A program made the position numbers and the translations under genes. Shown in pieces: positions 18,765 through 29,531 of a stretch of DNA of 64,000 nt. The stretch is from NCBI GenBank assembly GCA_003389325.1, contig QQVE01000054.1:62001-126000 (forward strand). Reading direction: 5' to 3'. The notes below the pieces were generated by a model that searched no databases, was not told the origin of the DNA, and saw nothing but the letters and a program-made list of their open reading frames with translations. This DNA is from Planctomycetota bacterium (GTDB lineage Bacteria > Planctomycetota > Planctomycetia > Pirellulales > PALSA-1355). Position 1 is the first letter of the stretch. Every line of letters starts with the position of its first letter.

Positions 18765-20509
18765 CGATTCCTCCCCACTACGATGTCGCGGGTCACCTTG
18801 TGAATGCGCCGTTCGCGTTCCGCCAATTGGTCGAGCGCTTCGAGCAGGGCAGGGCGGTCTGCCGCCTCGGTTTCGGCCATCTCGGCGTAGCGCTTGGTTC
18901 GCACGTTGACGCGCATCTGCAGCGCGCGGATCATCTTGAGCTCGGACAGCGTGTCGACCAGCGGCATTTCGAACTCGCCGCTCCCCGGTTCTCCACCGGG
19001 CGGGGGCGGGGTATCGTTCTCGGCGTCTTTCTGCGCCTTTTGCAGCGCGGCGATCATCTCTTCGAGCGCGGTCACGATGTCCTGTTCGATGCTTTGCGTG
19101 AGCTCGCCCACCTCGGCTTCGGCAAGGCGATCGCGCACGGTGATCATGTCGTCGCGAATGCCGATGACGGCCTCGGGGAAGGCGACGGCCGAGCCCTCTT
19201 CGCGCAACACGTCGAGGGCCTTGTCGGCCTCGACGGCGATCTCGGCTTCCTTGCGCCCCAGTCGACCGGCTTCCAGGTTGTCGTCGCGGTCGCGCTCGTC
19301 GGCCGGTACTCCGTCGAGCCGCGTAGTGCCCTCGTTGACTTCAATTTGAGCATCGAGCATTTTGCGAAAGCGGCTTTCCAGCATAGCCAGCGTGCGCGAC
19401 TTTTCCTCTTCACGAAGCTGGCGGAGAATCTCCTCCAACTCGGCTTTGGCCTGCTCCAGCTCCTTGAGCGCCTCGGCCTGCTTTTCGTTGGCATCCGAAC
19501 GCTTGGCCTCTTCGAGCTTTTGTTGCGCTTCGCGCATCCGCCCTTGGGCCTGCTTGAGCCTCTGCTCGGCGGGATTTTGCTGAGACGGCTGACCGGGTTG
19601 CCCCTGGCCCTGCGATTGCTGGCTCTCGGCGGGAGGGACCGGCGGGGCTTCGTTGGGCTGACCCTGGCTGGGCTTGCCCCCGCTCCCTTCCTGCGACTCG
19701 CTCTTTTCGTCGGACTCGTCGGACGGCTCGCCTCCTTTTTCACCTTCGGCGGCCTTTTCTGAGTCGCCCTGGCTGTCTTCGCCCTCGTTCGGCTCGCCCT
19801 TCTCGCCGGGCGTCTCACTCTCGTCGCCCGGAGTCTTGTCCTTCTCGGAATCTTTGTCCCCGGGCTGCGATTCGTCGGAACCCTGCTCCGCCTCGCCCGA
19901 GTCGCGGGACTTGCCGGACGAACCGCCTTCGTTCTCGTTGACGTCCTCGGCCAACTCGCCGGTCTTTTCCGACAGGTCGCCCTGGCGGTCGGCCAGCTTG
20001 GTGGGATCGTCGGCCCGGCGGGTTTCGCCTTGCACGCCGCGCTGCTCACGGATGATCTTGTTGACGCGTTTCAGATAGTCGCGAACCCGTTCTTTTTCGC
20101 TCTTGATGCGCTTGGTACGGTCTTCGCTCAGCAGCAGCTCGAGCAGCCGCACCAACTCGTCTTGCACGGCTTCCTGGTTCTTGACGACCGGCGCCAGACG
20201 TTCCTGCCGCAGCAGCTCAACCAACTCGTCGAATTGGTCGCCGATCGCGCGGTTTTTGCTTTGGGCCACGGCCCGCCGCAAGAGCGCCGCCCGGCGGGGA
20301 TCGGTCGACGAGGTCAACTCGGCCATCCGCAGCAGCAACCGCTCGAGCTCTTCGAAGCGGTCGGCCACTTGCTCCTGTCGCGTGGCCAGATCGATCTGTC
20401 CACCGTCGGAAGCGGCGGCCGGCGCGGCGTTGTCCTGCGCCCGGCTCCACGAGCCGAAAGCGAGCACGCAGCCGCAGAGCATCAAGATCGCGCACTTTCT
20501 GGTTGTCAT
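18761..20509 (-). CDS. Exported coiled-coil protein with long acidic low-complexity region
   Basis: A 582-residue protein with a signal peptide (ILMLCGCVLAFGSWSRA; the Cys may be lipidated). Residues about 40-165 are charged helices. Residues about 186-316 are an extreme Glu/Ser/Gly/Asp/Lys low-complexity stretch, then a Gln/Pro-rich part, and residues about 320-560 are again helical and likely coiled coil (for example AEALKELEQAKAELEEIL). No enzyme motif was found. It overlaps the next gene by 4 nt and follows the large membrane protein by 20 nt. The composition suggests an extended, flexible envelope linker or scaffold; this is inference. The opposite strand of the low-complexity part carries long but meaningless open frames. 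Confidence 0.82.
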   Translation of the reverse strand: MTTRKCAILMLCGCVLAFGSWSRAQDNAAPAAASDGGQIDLATRQEQVADRFEELERLLLRMAELTSSTDPRRAALLRRAVAQSKNRAIGDQFDELVELLRQERLAPVVKNQEAVQDELVRLLELLLSEDRTKRIKSEKERVRDYLKRVNKIIREQRGVQGETRRADDPTKLADRQGDLSEKTGELAEDVNENEGGSSGKSRDSGEAEQGSDESQPGDKDSEKDKTPGDESETPGEKGEPNEGEDSQGDSEKAAEGEKGGEPSDESDEKSESQEGSGGKPSQGQPNEAPPVPPAESQQSQGQGQPGQPSQQNPAEQRLKQAQGRMREAQQKLEEAKRSDANEKQAEALKELEQAKAELEEILRQLREEEKSRTLAMLESRFRKMLDAQIEVNEGTTRLDGVPADERDRDDNLEAGRLGRKEAEIAVEADKALDVLREEGSAVAFPEAVIGIRDDMITVRDRLAEAEVGELTQSIEQDIVTALEEMIAALQKAQKDAENDTPPPPGGEPGSGEFEMPLVDTLSELKMIRALQMRVNVRTKRYAEMAETEAADRPALLEALDQLAERERRIHKVTRDIVVGRNR

Positions 20510-20529
20510 GCGTATCGCTCCGTCGAGGG

Positions 20530-22767
20530 TTACTCGATCAGGTCGCGCAGGCCGCTCTTGCGCTTTTGCTTCGTTTCTTCGTTGACCTTTTCCTGATCCT
20601 CGATGATCTTGCGCAGCGTATCGAGCACCTCGTTGAAGGTCTCCAACTCCATCATTTTATCAAGCACACCCTGCATCTCGACGAGAATCCCGTCGATCTG
20701 GCCGACCGCCTCGGCGCCGGTGGCCGCGGCCGTCTGTGAATCGGCAAGCTGTTCGCTCAACTGCTTGAGCTTTTCGACCAGCGGCGGGAAGCGGTCCTCG
20801 GCGATCGCCTTGAGTGGATCGGCAATGCCTTCCTTCAGCCGGGTCTTGAGCTCTTCGGTGTCGATGCGGTTGTTGATCATCTCTTCGCGGATGCCGTCGA
20901 AGGCGATCGCCACCTGCATCGTCTCGTGTCCGCTGCGCTGGCAGTTTTGCCGCACGCGCTCGACCTGAATTGCCTGCGAGGGACGCCGCGCCGGGGCGTC
21001 GGCTTCATCGGACGTCGCGTCCTTAGCCTCCGACTCGTCGGCCGTCTCGCTCGCCGTTTCAAACTCGACGCTGGCCAGCATGTCGCGGGTGTCGGTCAAC
21101 TCGGTGATGATCGTTTCGAACCGGCGGCGAAGCATCAACTCGCGAGCCTCGAGCATCGAGCGGAGCGTCTCGGCGGTGACCACGTCCAGCACGTAGCGCT
21201 GCCCGGTGCCTTCGTTCGGGCCCGAGGGCAACGCACACCCGTCGGCGGCTCGCACCGACCAGTGCAGTTTTTGCGTCGGCTTGAGCTCGAGGGGTTCGAC
21301 GTCCATCGCCCCGGCCACGGCGACTTGCTCCTGGTTTTGGGCCGCCAACTCGAGCGGCCGCGCCGCCGGCTCGGAATCGTCGACCTGGTACTCGAACCAC
21401 ACGCGAGCCACGCCGTAGTCGTCGGTTACCTCGCCGGCCGCGGGCAACCGCGCCTCGGGCGTGATGGCCGTGCCGATGCCCTTTAAGGCCACGTCGACTT
21501 CGGGCGCTTCGTCGGGGACGGCGGCCAGCGTCAGCCGCACCGGCTCGCGGCTGCGGATGCCGTCCACGTCGCTAAGGGTAAACAGCAGGGTCTTGTCGCC
21601 TTCCAGCCGCGGAAGCGAAAACTCAAAGCTCCTTTGCGGGGCGCCGTGCTCAGCAGCCAGATTGAGCCGATGGGCAAGCGGGGCATTCTCATCGGCCGCG
21701 TCGTCGATCTGCACGGCGACCAGCGGCTTGTTGGCTTCGGCCAGGATCGTGACTTGCGTGCCCATCGGCACCTGCATCAGTCCGGCCACGGGAATATCGC
21801 GGGGCGCACGCCGCGTGTAGGGGGGATACTCGCAATGCAGCGTCATCGCAATCGTGGGGCTGTCGACCACGTCGAGGAAGAACGGCCCCTGCCGGGCGTC
21901 GCCGCCGGCGATATAAAACTCGAGCGGCGCGAGCACGCTCTTGAACGTGTAGGCGTACGGCTGGAACGCCGCCTCGCCGGGCGAGACGATCCCCTCGCGA
22001 CTCATGTTGTCGCGGCCGCGCGAGCCCTCGGCCGTACTGTACCGCACCTCCACCACTTCGGGAATCTCGCGCCCGGGCGCAGCGTCGGCTTTGACCAGCA
22101 GATCCCAATCGGCTCCGCGGGCGATCTTGACGTGGCCCTCGTCGTCGAAACCCTCGACCGACAGGTGCGTGCGGCGCGGCCAGAGCTCGTTGCCGAGCAA
22201 CAGGCTCCGCCGAGCCCAGATACCCACCGCCTCGGGAGCCGCCACGGCAAATACGACCACGGCGCCGGCCAGCGCCGCGGCGAGGCTCGCACGCCGCACC
22301 AGCGGACCGGGGTTGAAGACGCGTCCCAGTTCGACCTGGCTGGCGTAAAGGAGCGCCTCGCGGCGGGCATGGGCCAGCATGTCGGAATTGAATTCGTTCG
22401 CGTGACGCGGCGACTCGGACAACTCGACGGCCGTCAACAAACTGTCGCGAAACTCGCCGAACCGCCGTTCGAGCAAGACGGCCATGTTGCGGTTCCGCAG
22501 ACGCACGGCGAGCCGTGCAATCAGGTAGCGATAGGTGACGTAGATCAGGGCCGCTGCGACTACGACGAGTAAGACGGCCCGCAAAGGCCTCGGCGGCTCG
22601 AACACCCAGTCGAACGCCAGGCTCAGCCAGAACGCGGCGCCCAGCAACACCAGCACCGCGGCGACGCCGTCTGCCAGCAGGTACGCTCGCACACGGCGGC
22701 GCAAGCGTCCCAGCACGGCTTCGAGCACCGGTTCGAGCTTCGGCGATTGTTTGACTTGGGTTGCCAT
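20530..22767 (-). CDS. Large membrane-anchored protein of a MoxR/vWA-type locus (DUF4175-like)
   Basis: A 745-residue protein with two N-terminal membrane helices (about 30-75; VAAVLVLLGAAFWLSLAF, AVLLVVVAAALIYVTY), a third near 155-175, a large beta-rich presumably periplasmic region, and a C-terminal coiled coil of about 200 residues (LETFNEVLDTLRKIIEDQEK). The layout (short membrane anchor, long beta region, helical tail) is that of DUF4175-like proteins found beside vWA/BatA genes. Its function is unknown. ATG at 22767 lies 25 nt after the vWA gene. The C-terminal coiled coil could contact the coiled-coil protein encoded next, which is an inference from order and composition. Confidence 0.82.
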   Translation of the reverse strand: MATQVKQSPKLEPVLEAVLGRLRRRVRAYLLADGVAAVLVLLGAAFWLSLAFDWVFEPPRPLRAVLLVVVAAALIYVTYRYLIARLAVRLRNRNMAVLLERRFGEFRDSLLTAVELSESPRHANEFNSDMLAHARREALLYASQVELGRVFNPGPLVRRASLAAALAGAVVVFAVAAPEAVGIWARRSLLLGNELWPRRTHLSVEGFDDEGHVKIARGADWDLLVKADAAPGREIPEVVEVRYSTAEGSRGRDNMSREGIVSPGEAAFQPYAYTFKSVLAPLEFYIAGGDARQGPFFLDVVDSPTIAMTLHCEYPPYTRRAPRDIPVAGLMQVPMGTQVTILAEANKPLVAVQIDDAADENAPLAHRLNLAAEHGAPQRSFEFSLPRLEGDKTLLFTLSDVDGIRSREPVRLTLAAVPDEAPEVDVALKGIGTAITPEARLPAAGEVTDDYGVARVWFEYQVDDSEPAARPLELAAQNQEQVAVAGAMDVEPLELKPTQKLHWSVRAADGCALPSGPNEGTGQRYVLDVVTAETLRSMLEARELMLRRRFETIITELTDTRDMLASVEFETASETADESEAKDATSDEADAPARRPSQAIQVERVRQNCQRSGHETMQVAIAFDGIREEMINNRIDTEELKTRLKEGIADPLKAIAEDRFPPLVEKLKQLSEQLADSQTAAATGAEAVGQIDGILVEMQGVLDKMMELETFNEVLDTLRKIIEDQEKVNEETKQKRKSGLRDLIE

Positions 22768-22792
22768 GGATTCGTCGGGAAATTGTCGTCTC

Positions 22793-25246
22793 TCAGGCCA
22801 GCTTCGACAGGCGGCGGATCAGCCACTCCAAACACAGCGCACCGCAGATGAAAACGAGCAGTCCGCGCATCCAGTCGAACTCGAAATCGCGGTCGGTCAC
22901 GCCGGCCAGGTAGGTCGTTTCGGTGCGATCCTGCAACTGATTGGGCAACGGCGGCATGCCGGCGGCGCCGAGCACGGTCTCGGCCCCCACGTAGTAGAGC
23001 CCGCCGGTACGCTTGGCCAGCTCCGAGAGCAGGGCGTCGTTTCGCTCGGGGTTTTCGCGCTCGATGTCGGGCACGCGCACTTGAATCCGCCGCGTGAGCA
23101 CGTCGTCTTCGCTGTCGGGTACCGGCAGTGCCAGGCGATAGGTCCCTTCGACCAACGCCGTGAACTGGCCGACGTACATGCCCTTGCGCGCCGGATCGGG
23201 AGTCATCTGAAGCGTCTCGCTCGTACTGTCGGGACGCACGACCTCGAGCGCGACAGACGGCACGTCGAGCGGCTCGAACTGCGGGTCGCTCAACTGGGCG
23301 CGAACCACGACCGTGTTTCCCAACAGGTAGCGGTCGCGGTCCACGAGCAGCATGCCGCGGCTGGAGCCCAAGAGCAGTCGCCCTTGGGAGACGTGCCGGA
23401 TGAGCTGCGTATAGAATTGTTCGAAGTAGCGGTCGTCGAGGGCCCGCAGCCGCCAGATTTCGCCGCTGCCCAGATAGAACACTCGGCCGGAGCCGTAGAA
23501 CTGTCCGGCCAGGTAGACCGGCTGATCGTTGCCACTGGCGGCCTCGGGATCGGAATAGCGACCGTATACCGTGGCTCCCGGCTTGGCACCGCGAACGCTG
23601 TAGTAGCCGAATACACCGGGGAACTCGCCCCAGATCTGTTCGCTGGCGATGGCGCTATCGGCCAGCCAGAGAAACTCGCCCTCGAGGCCTTCGCGCGTAA
23701 AGTCGATCGGCCAGGGGACGGTCGAGCCGAACCGGCCCTCTTCGAACAGCACGACGCGGCGGTTGAATTCCACCGGATACAGCGAGCGGATCTTGGCCAG
23801 CTTGGGGTCCTGGACCCAGCGGTCCATTTCGACCGGGCCGGCCAAAGCGATCAGCCCGCCGGCCTTTTCCGCCACCCAGCGTTCGAGCAGATCGACCTGC
23901 GTCTCGTCGAGAGCCTTCCAGTCGGGATCGAATGCGACGACGCAGTCGTACTCGAACATTTCCTGCGGCGTGCTGGGGAAGGTCTCCAGGATAGCGTTGG
24001 CGTCCTGCGAGACGCCTTCCTGGGCGGACTGCAGCCAGACGTCGATTAGCACGTCCTTGTCGCGCTTCAGTTGGTTGCGGAGGAAGGTGTATTCGCGCGT
24101 CGGACCGCTGGCCACGAGCAGCACCCTGGTCTTGCGATCGACGATCTCGACGTCGGCTTCCTGCATGTCGTCCGTGGCGTTGGAATCCTCGGCCGGCGCC
24201 TTGACGCGCAGGCGAAAAACCCGGCGGCCCGGAGTATCGGGCATGATGTCGAACTTCACCGGCACGACCTCGCCGCGCCCGCCCAGCGTGACGCGCTGGC
24301 TGGCTTCGAGGCGTCCGTCTTCGTTGCGGTCGCTGCCAGCGGCCCGCGAATACAGTTCGACGCTGAGTGTGCGGTCGGTCAATCCCTCGGATTGCAGATA
24401 GCCGGTGATCTTGAAGCTGTCGCCAGGGAACGCACGCGAGGGAGCCACGAGATCGCCGACGCGGACGTTGGCCGGCCGCCGGTCGGACCCTAGGCCGACG
24501 GTGTAGATCGGAATCTCGGCTTCGCGCGCCGCGGCGATGGCCACGGCCGGATCGATGCCGGCGTTCTGCCCGCCATCGCTGAACAGCACGATCCCCGACA
24601 CGGGCCCGGTGCGCTCGTCGTTGATCAGGTTGCGTAGCGATTGGCCCAGGCGTGTCTCGATGCCCTGCGGCACCAGCGCCGCCTGCCAGTCGATTTCCGG
24701 CTCGTCTTGCTCTTCGCCCGTCTCGTCGGCGGCTGGCGATGCCTGCGCGGCAGGCTCCGTGCCTTTTTGGGGCAGCTTCTTCAACACGGCGATGCGATTC
24801 AAATCGGCGTCGAAGCGGGCCAGGTGCACGTCGTGACGCTCGCGCAATTGTTCGATGAACTTGCTGTCGGCCAGCACGTCGGTCACCTGCTCCAACCGGT
24901 TGGGCGTGGCCGGCACGGCCGAGCCCGTGGCGTCGTGCAAGCCCATGCTCAAACTGGTATCGACCAGCACCAGCGCTCGCGAATTGTGCACGACCTTGCG
25001 CTCCGTGCGTTTTTCGGGCTGCAAGTAGAACACCAGCAATCCGCCGAGCGCCAACAGCCGCAACCCCAAGAGCAGCGCGCCCGTGCCGCGACGCAGCTCG
25101 ACGCTGTCGCGGCGATACATCCACACGGCAAAGGCCACCACCGCGGCGCAGACCGCCGCCAGCACGAGATAGTGCCAGCGCTCGGTGTAGCCTTGCAGCC
25201 GCGCGAGCTCGTAGGTCGTGCGGGTTTGAGCCAGGAGGTGGAACAT
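22793..25246 (-). CDS. Membrane-anchored vWA-domain protein with glutamine-amidotransferase-like region
   Basis: An 817-residue protein with membrane helices at about 25-43 and 56-75, a vWA domain starting at about 90 with an intact MIDAS motif DTSLS (96-100), and a beta-rich region. A class-I glutamine-amidotransferase-like segment around 370-560 (VLLVASGPTREYTFL, YDCVVAFDPDWKAL) has no obvious catalytic Cys. It ends in a final hydrophobic helix (GLLVFICGALCLEWLI). ATG 25246 shares its A with the stop of the upstream BatA-like gene (TGATG), so translation is coupled. vWA proteins beside MoxR ATPases usually act as metal-dependent adaptors in assembly or maturation of partner complexes. Confidence 0.88.
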   Translation of the reverse strand: MFHLLAQTRTTYELARLQGYTERWHYLVLAAVCAAVVAFAVWMYRRDSVELRRGTGALLLGLRLLALGGLLVFYLQPEKRTERKVVHNSRALVLVDTSLSMGLHDATGSAVPATPNRLEQVTDVLADSKFIEQLRERHDVHLARFDADLNRIAVLKKLPQKGTEPAAQASPAADETGEEQDEPEIDWQAALVPQGIETRLGQSLRNLINDERTGPVSGIVLFSDGGQNAGIDPAVAIAAAREAEIPIYTVGLGSDRRPANVRVGDLVAPSRAFPGDSFKITGYLQSEGLTDRTLSVELYSRAAGSDRNEDGRLEASQRVTLGGRGEVVPVKFDIMPDTPGRRVFRLRVKAPAEDSNATDDMQEADVEIVDRKTRVLLVASGPTREYTFLRNQLKRDKDVLIDVWLQSAQEGVSQDANAILETFPSTPQEMFEYDCVVAFDPDWKALDETQVDLLERWVAEKAGGLIALAGPVEMDRWVQDPKLAKIRSLYPVEFNRRVVLFEEGRFGSTVPWPIDFTREGLEGEFLWLADSAIASEQIWGEFPGVFGYYSVRGAKPGATVYGRYSDPEAASGNDQPVYLAGQFYGSGRVFYLGSGEIWRLRALDDRYFEQFYTQLIRHVSQGRLLLGSSRGMLLVDRDRYLLGNTVVVRAQLSDPQFEPLDVPSVALEVVRPDSTSETLQMTPDPARKGMYVGQFTALVEGTYRLALPVPDSEDDVLTRRIQVRVPDIERENPERNDALLSELAKRTGGLYYVGAETVLGAAGMPPLPNQLQDRTETTYLAGVTDRDFEFDWMRGLLVFICGALCLEWLIRRLSKLA

Positions 25247-27474
25247 CAGGCACGTCCCTCTCTGGCGCGAGGATGATAGCTGCACGCGTAGGCCAGTGCC
25301 TGTTCGGCCAAGAGCACGCCGATCAACACGTACAGCAGTGTCAGCCCCAGGTTGAACCCGGCCAGTTGCTGCGGCGCGTAGTTAATATCCTGGGCGTCGT
25401 GGTACTCGTAGTTCACGCCCTCGAGCCGCCCGGCCAACTGCTCGGCCGAGACTTTCTTCAAATCGCCTTCCTTCGCTTGGACGTTCAGGGCGAAGCGCTC
25501 GACCTCCTCTTCGCCGTCGGTGCGTGTCTTGCGCACCTCGTAGATGCCGCTGCTGTCGGTTTCGGACAACGTGGCCACGTGGCCCTCGTCGACCGAGGTG
25601 GCATCGACCGAAAGGCTTCCGCCGCCCAACTCCTGCGGCAACTCGAAGCGCACTTGAGGCACGTAGCGCGAGGTGTCGAGGGGCACCTTCAGCGGCGAGC
25701 CGACCAGACGCGTGGCGTCGTCGTGCCGGCCGGCCGAAAGGTAGGACTGCAGCTCAAGCATGGCCACCACGAAGCTCGGATTGCCCCGGGCCCAGTTGTT
25801 CCAGCTACCCAGCGACGTCTCCAGCGGCGAGGCCTTGGTCAGGCACACCACCACGCGGCCGGCGCCGTACTTGTGCTCGACGAACAGCGGCTGCTTGTTG
25901 CGCAGCCGGGCGATGACCCGGGTGGACGACTCGGGATCGGGCAGCCAGTTTTCTTGCGGGGCAAAGTAGCGGTTGATCGTGACCGCGCTTAAGAAGCTGT
26001 TTCGTTCGCCGCCGAAGACGGCAAAAATCGGATGATCGGTCACCTCCACGTCGGGCGCTTTCTCGAGCCGGTCAACCCGCAGCTCCTCGGGACGCGACAA
26101 GGGCAGGGGAAACAGCCCCGCGCCGTCGCGATAGAGCGAGTCGTTGAAGAACGCGGCGCGCGAGCGCTCGCCCATGAAGATGCCCAGCCCGCCGCCGCCT
26201 GCGACGAACTCTTCGAGGGCGGAGACCTCGGCCGGGTCCAGTCGATCGATATTCGCCAGGTAAATCGTTTCAAAGGCGTCGAGCGGCTGGTCGCGGAGAT
26301 AACGCGGCGTTTCGATCATCGGCCGCAAGCCGCTTTGCACCTTGCCGCCGGGCGCTAACGCGGCGGCCAGAAAGAACGCGTCGGACGCCTTGGCGTCGCC
26401 GTCGATAATCAGCACGTCGACCACTTTCGGCAGGTCGAGCACCAGCGAGCGGGAGTTGTCGGGCGCGACCGCATCGGATTCGAGCCGGGCTACGACCTCA
26501 TGCTGCCCGGCGGTGGCGAACATGACCGGAAAGCGACGCACGATCGTCTTGCCCGCGGGCAGCTCATCGATGACGACCGGAGCACGCAGCTTGCCGTCTT
26601 CTTCCAGTGCCACGGAGACGCTCCGGGCATCGTTGGGTCCGAAGTTGCGTACGGCCACTTCCACCAGCAGCGGCACGCCGGCGGCGCGCGTGCCCACACC
26701 CGGCCGCAGGGCCGTGATGGCCAGATTCTGATCGACGCCGGGAACGCAGTTGATCAGGTGCAGTTGCGTGTCGGCATCGTTGAGCCGGCGAAACGACTCG
26801 GCCAGGGCCGTGGGTTCCTGCCACTGGAGCGCGCGAAAATCGGACACCAGGTACACGACGCGATCCTCGTCTTCGCCCTTGGCGGGCAAGCGTTCGACGG
26901 CCTCGAGGGCTGCCTGTGGCTCGGCGGCCGTCTGCGAGGGTTCGAGCGCGGCGAGGGTTTCCTCGAGCGTGGCCGAGAAATCGGCATCGAGCGGCACTTC
27001 CAGCAAATCGGGCTGCGTGCCCCGCGCACCTTGCCGGGCCCGAGAGAATCGCAACAGCGTGAAAATCTGCGGCGTGTCCTGGCGCTCGGCGCCGGCAGCC
27101 AGCCGCGAGACGACGCCCTTGGCCTGCTCGAACGCGCTGGTATCGCCCCAGCGGTCCGACATGGAGAAGCTGTCGTCTACCAGCACGACGTGGTGCGTCT
27201 TGGTGCCGCCGAAGACCGAGCCCCACTTGTTGCGCAACAGCGGCTGGGCAAGCATCAACACCACGGCGGCCACAGCGGCCATCCGCAGCAGCAGCAGCAG
27301 GATCTGCTTCATCAGCACCGAGCGGCGGTGCCGCTTCTGGCTCTGCAGCAGGAACTCCATCGCCGCCCACTTGACGCGGCGATGCCGCATCAAGTTGATC
27401 AGGTGGATCAGCACCGGCAGCCCGACCAGCGGCAGTCCCCACCAAAGCAGCGATTCGAAAACGAAACTCGGCAT
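25246..27474 (-). CDS. BatA-like membrane vWA-domain protein
   Basis: A 742-residue protein whose N-terminus is a typical BatA segment: a membrane helix, then HLINLMRHRRVKWAAMEFLL, and a second helix (ILLLLLRMAAVAAVVLMLAQ). The vWA domain follows with the MIDAS signature DDSFS (100-104). The middle is beta-rich and may be CARDB-like (EVAVRNFGPNDARSVSVALE). A later segment resembles the amidotransferase-like fold seen in its neighbour, and a final membrane helix lies near the C-terminus (LGLTLLYVLIGVLLAEQAL). It is encoded between the DUF58 gene and the second vWA gene, the standard order of MoxR-DUF58-BatA loci, where it is thought to work with the MoxR ATPase at the membrane. Confidence 0.92.
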   Translation of the reverse strand: MPSFVFESLLWWGLPLVGLPVLIHLINLMRHRRVKWAAMEFLLQSQKRHRRSVLMKQILLLLLRMAAVAAVVLMLAQPLLRNKWGSVFGGTKTHHVVLVDDSFSMSDRWGDTSAFEQAKGVVSRLAAGAERQDTPQIFTLLRFSRARQGARGTQPDLLEVPLDADFSATLEETLAALEPSQTAAEPQAALEAVERLPAKGEDEDRVVYLVSDFRALQWQEPTALAESFRRLNDADTQLHLINCVPGVDQNLAITALRPGVGTRAAGVPLLVEVAVRNFGPNDARSVSVALEEDGKLRAPVVIDELPAGKTIVRRFPVMFATAGQHEVVARLESDAVAPDNSRSLVLDLPKVVDVLIIDGDAKASDAFFLAAALAPGGKVQSGLRPMIETPRYLRDQPLDAFETIYLANIDRLDPAEVSALEEFVAGGGGLGIFMGERSRAAFFNDSLYRDGAGLFPLPLSRPEELRVDRLEKAPDVEVTDHPIFAVFGGERNSFLSAVTINRYFAPQENWLPDPESSTRVIARLRNKQPLFVEHKYGAGRVVVCLTKASPLETSLGSWNNWARGNPSFVVAMLELQSYLSAGRHDDATRLVGSPLKVPLDTSRYVPQVRFELPQELGGGSLSVDATSVDEGHVATLSETDSSGIYEVRKTRTDGEEEVERFALNVQAKEGDLKKVSAEQLAGRLEGVNYEYHDAQDINYAPQQLAGFNLGLTLLYVLIGVLLAEQALAYACSYHPRAREGRA

Positions 27475-28381
27475 GCAACAACCTTCTTGCCCCGCCGGAT
27501 CACCCGGCCGATCCTACCTACGCAACATCTTCCGCCGGCTCGTCAGAAAAGACGCCAACACCCCGTCGAGTGGTTCGCTGGTGCGCACCAGCACGTAGTC
27601 CACACCATCGCGAGCGCATCCCCGGCGAACTTCATCGAGGAACGCGCCCAACGCCTGCAGGTATCCTTCGCGCAGCGCCCGCGGGTTGCAAGCCAGGTGC
27701 TCGTCGACTTCAAGATTCTCGAAGCGAACGGGCCCGCTGAACTCGAAGTCGAGCTCCTGATCGTCCATGACGTGAAACACGATCACGTCGTGGCCCTTTT
27801 GCCGCAGCAGCCGCAGCCCGCGGAACAGCTCGTCGCGGTCGACCAACAAGTCGGAAACGAGGATCATCACGCCCCGCCGCGGATAGGACTCGGCGGCGCC
27901 GCGGAGAATGGCGGCCACGTCGGTCTTTTCGCGTGGCTCGCTTGTGTCGAGCGCCGCAATGACCGTGTTCAGGTGGCTGCGCTTGGTGAGTTGCGGCACC
28001 TTGGCGCGAATCGCCTCGTCGAACGCAACGCAACCCACGGAGTCCTGCTGCCGCAGCATCAAGTACGTGAGGCACGCGGCGATCGTGCAACCGTACTCGT
28101 ACTTGGTGAGCTCCCCCTCGCCGAACTGCATGCTGCCGGACACGTCGACCAGCAGCGTGGCCCGCAGATTGGTGTCCTCTTCGAACTGCTTGACGTAGTA
28201 GCGGTCCTGCTTGGCCCAGACCTTCCAATCGATATGCCGCAGCTCGTCGCCGGGCACGTACTCGCGATGCTGCAGGAACTCGACCGACTGGCCGAAGTAG
28301 GGGCTGCGATGGATTCCCGCCAGGAACCCTTCCACAATGTGGCGGGCCCGCAGGTCGAGCCGTGTGATGCGGCCGATCGCC

Positions 28382-29437
<1,056 letters not shown>

Positions 29438-29531
29438 TTTCCTGGGGTGATGATACGGATCGGACTCGTGGTGCCGAAAGGATGCCGGGCCTTGGCGGAC
29501 CGGGATGTGGGGTGTTACTCCGCGGGGGACC

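Noticed and set aside
19560-19950. Low-complexity DNA considered as a tandem repeat or CRISPR-like array
   Set aside because: No regular unit or spacer; it encodes a varied acidic Glu/Ser/Gly-rich linker in frame with a real protein.
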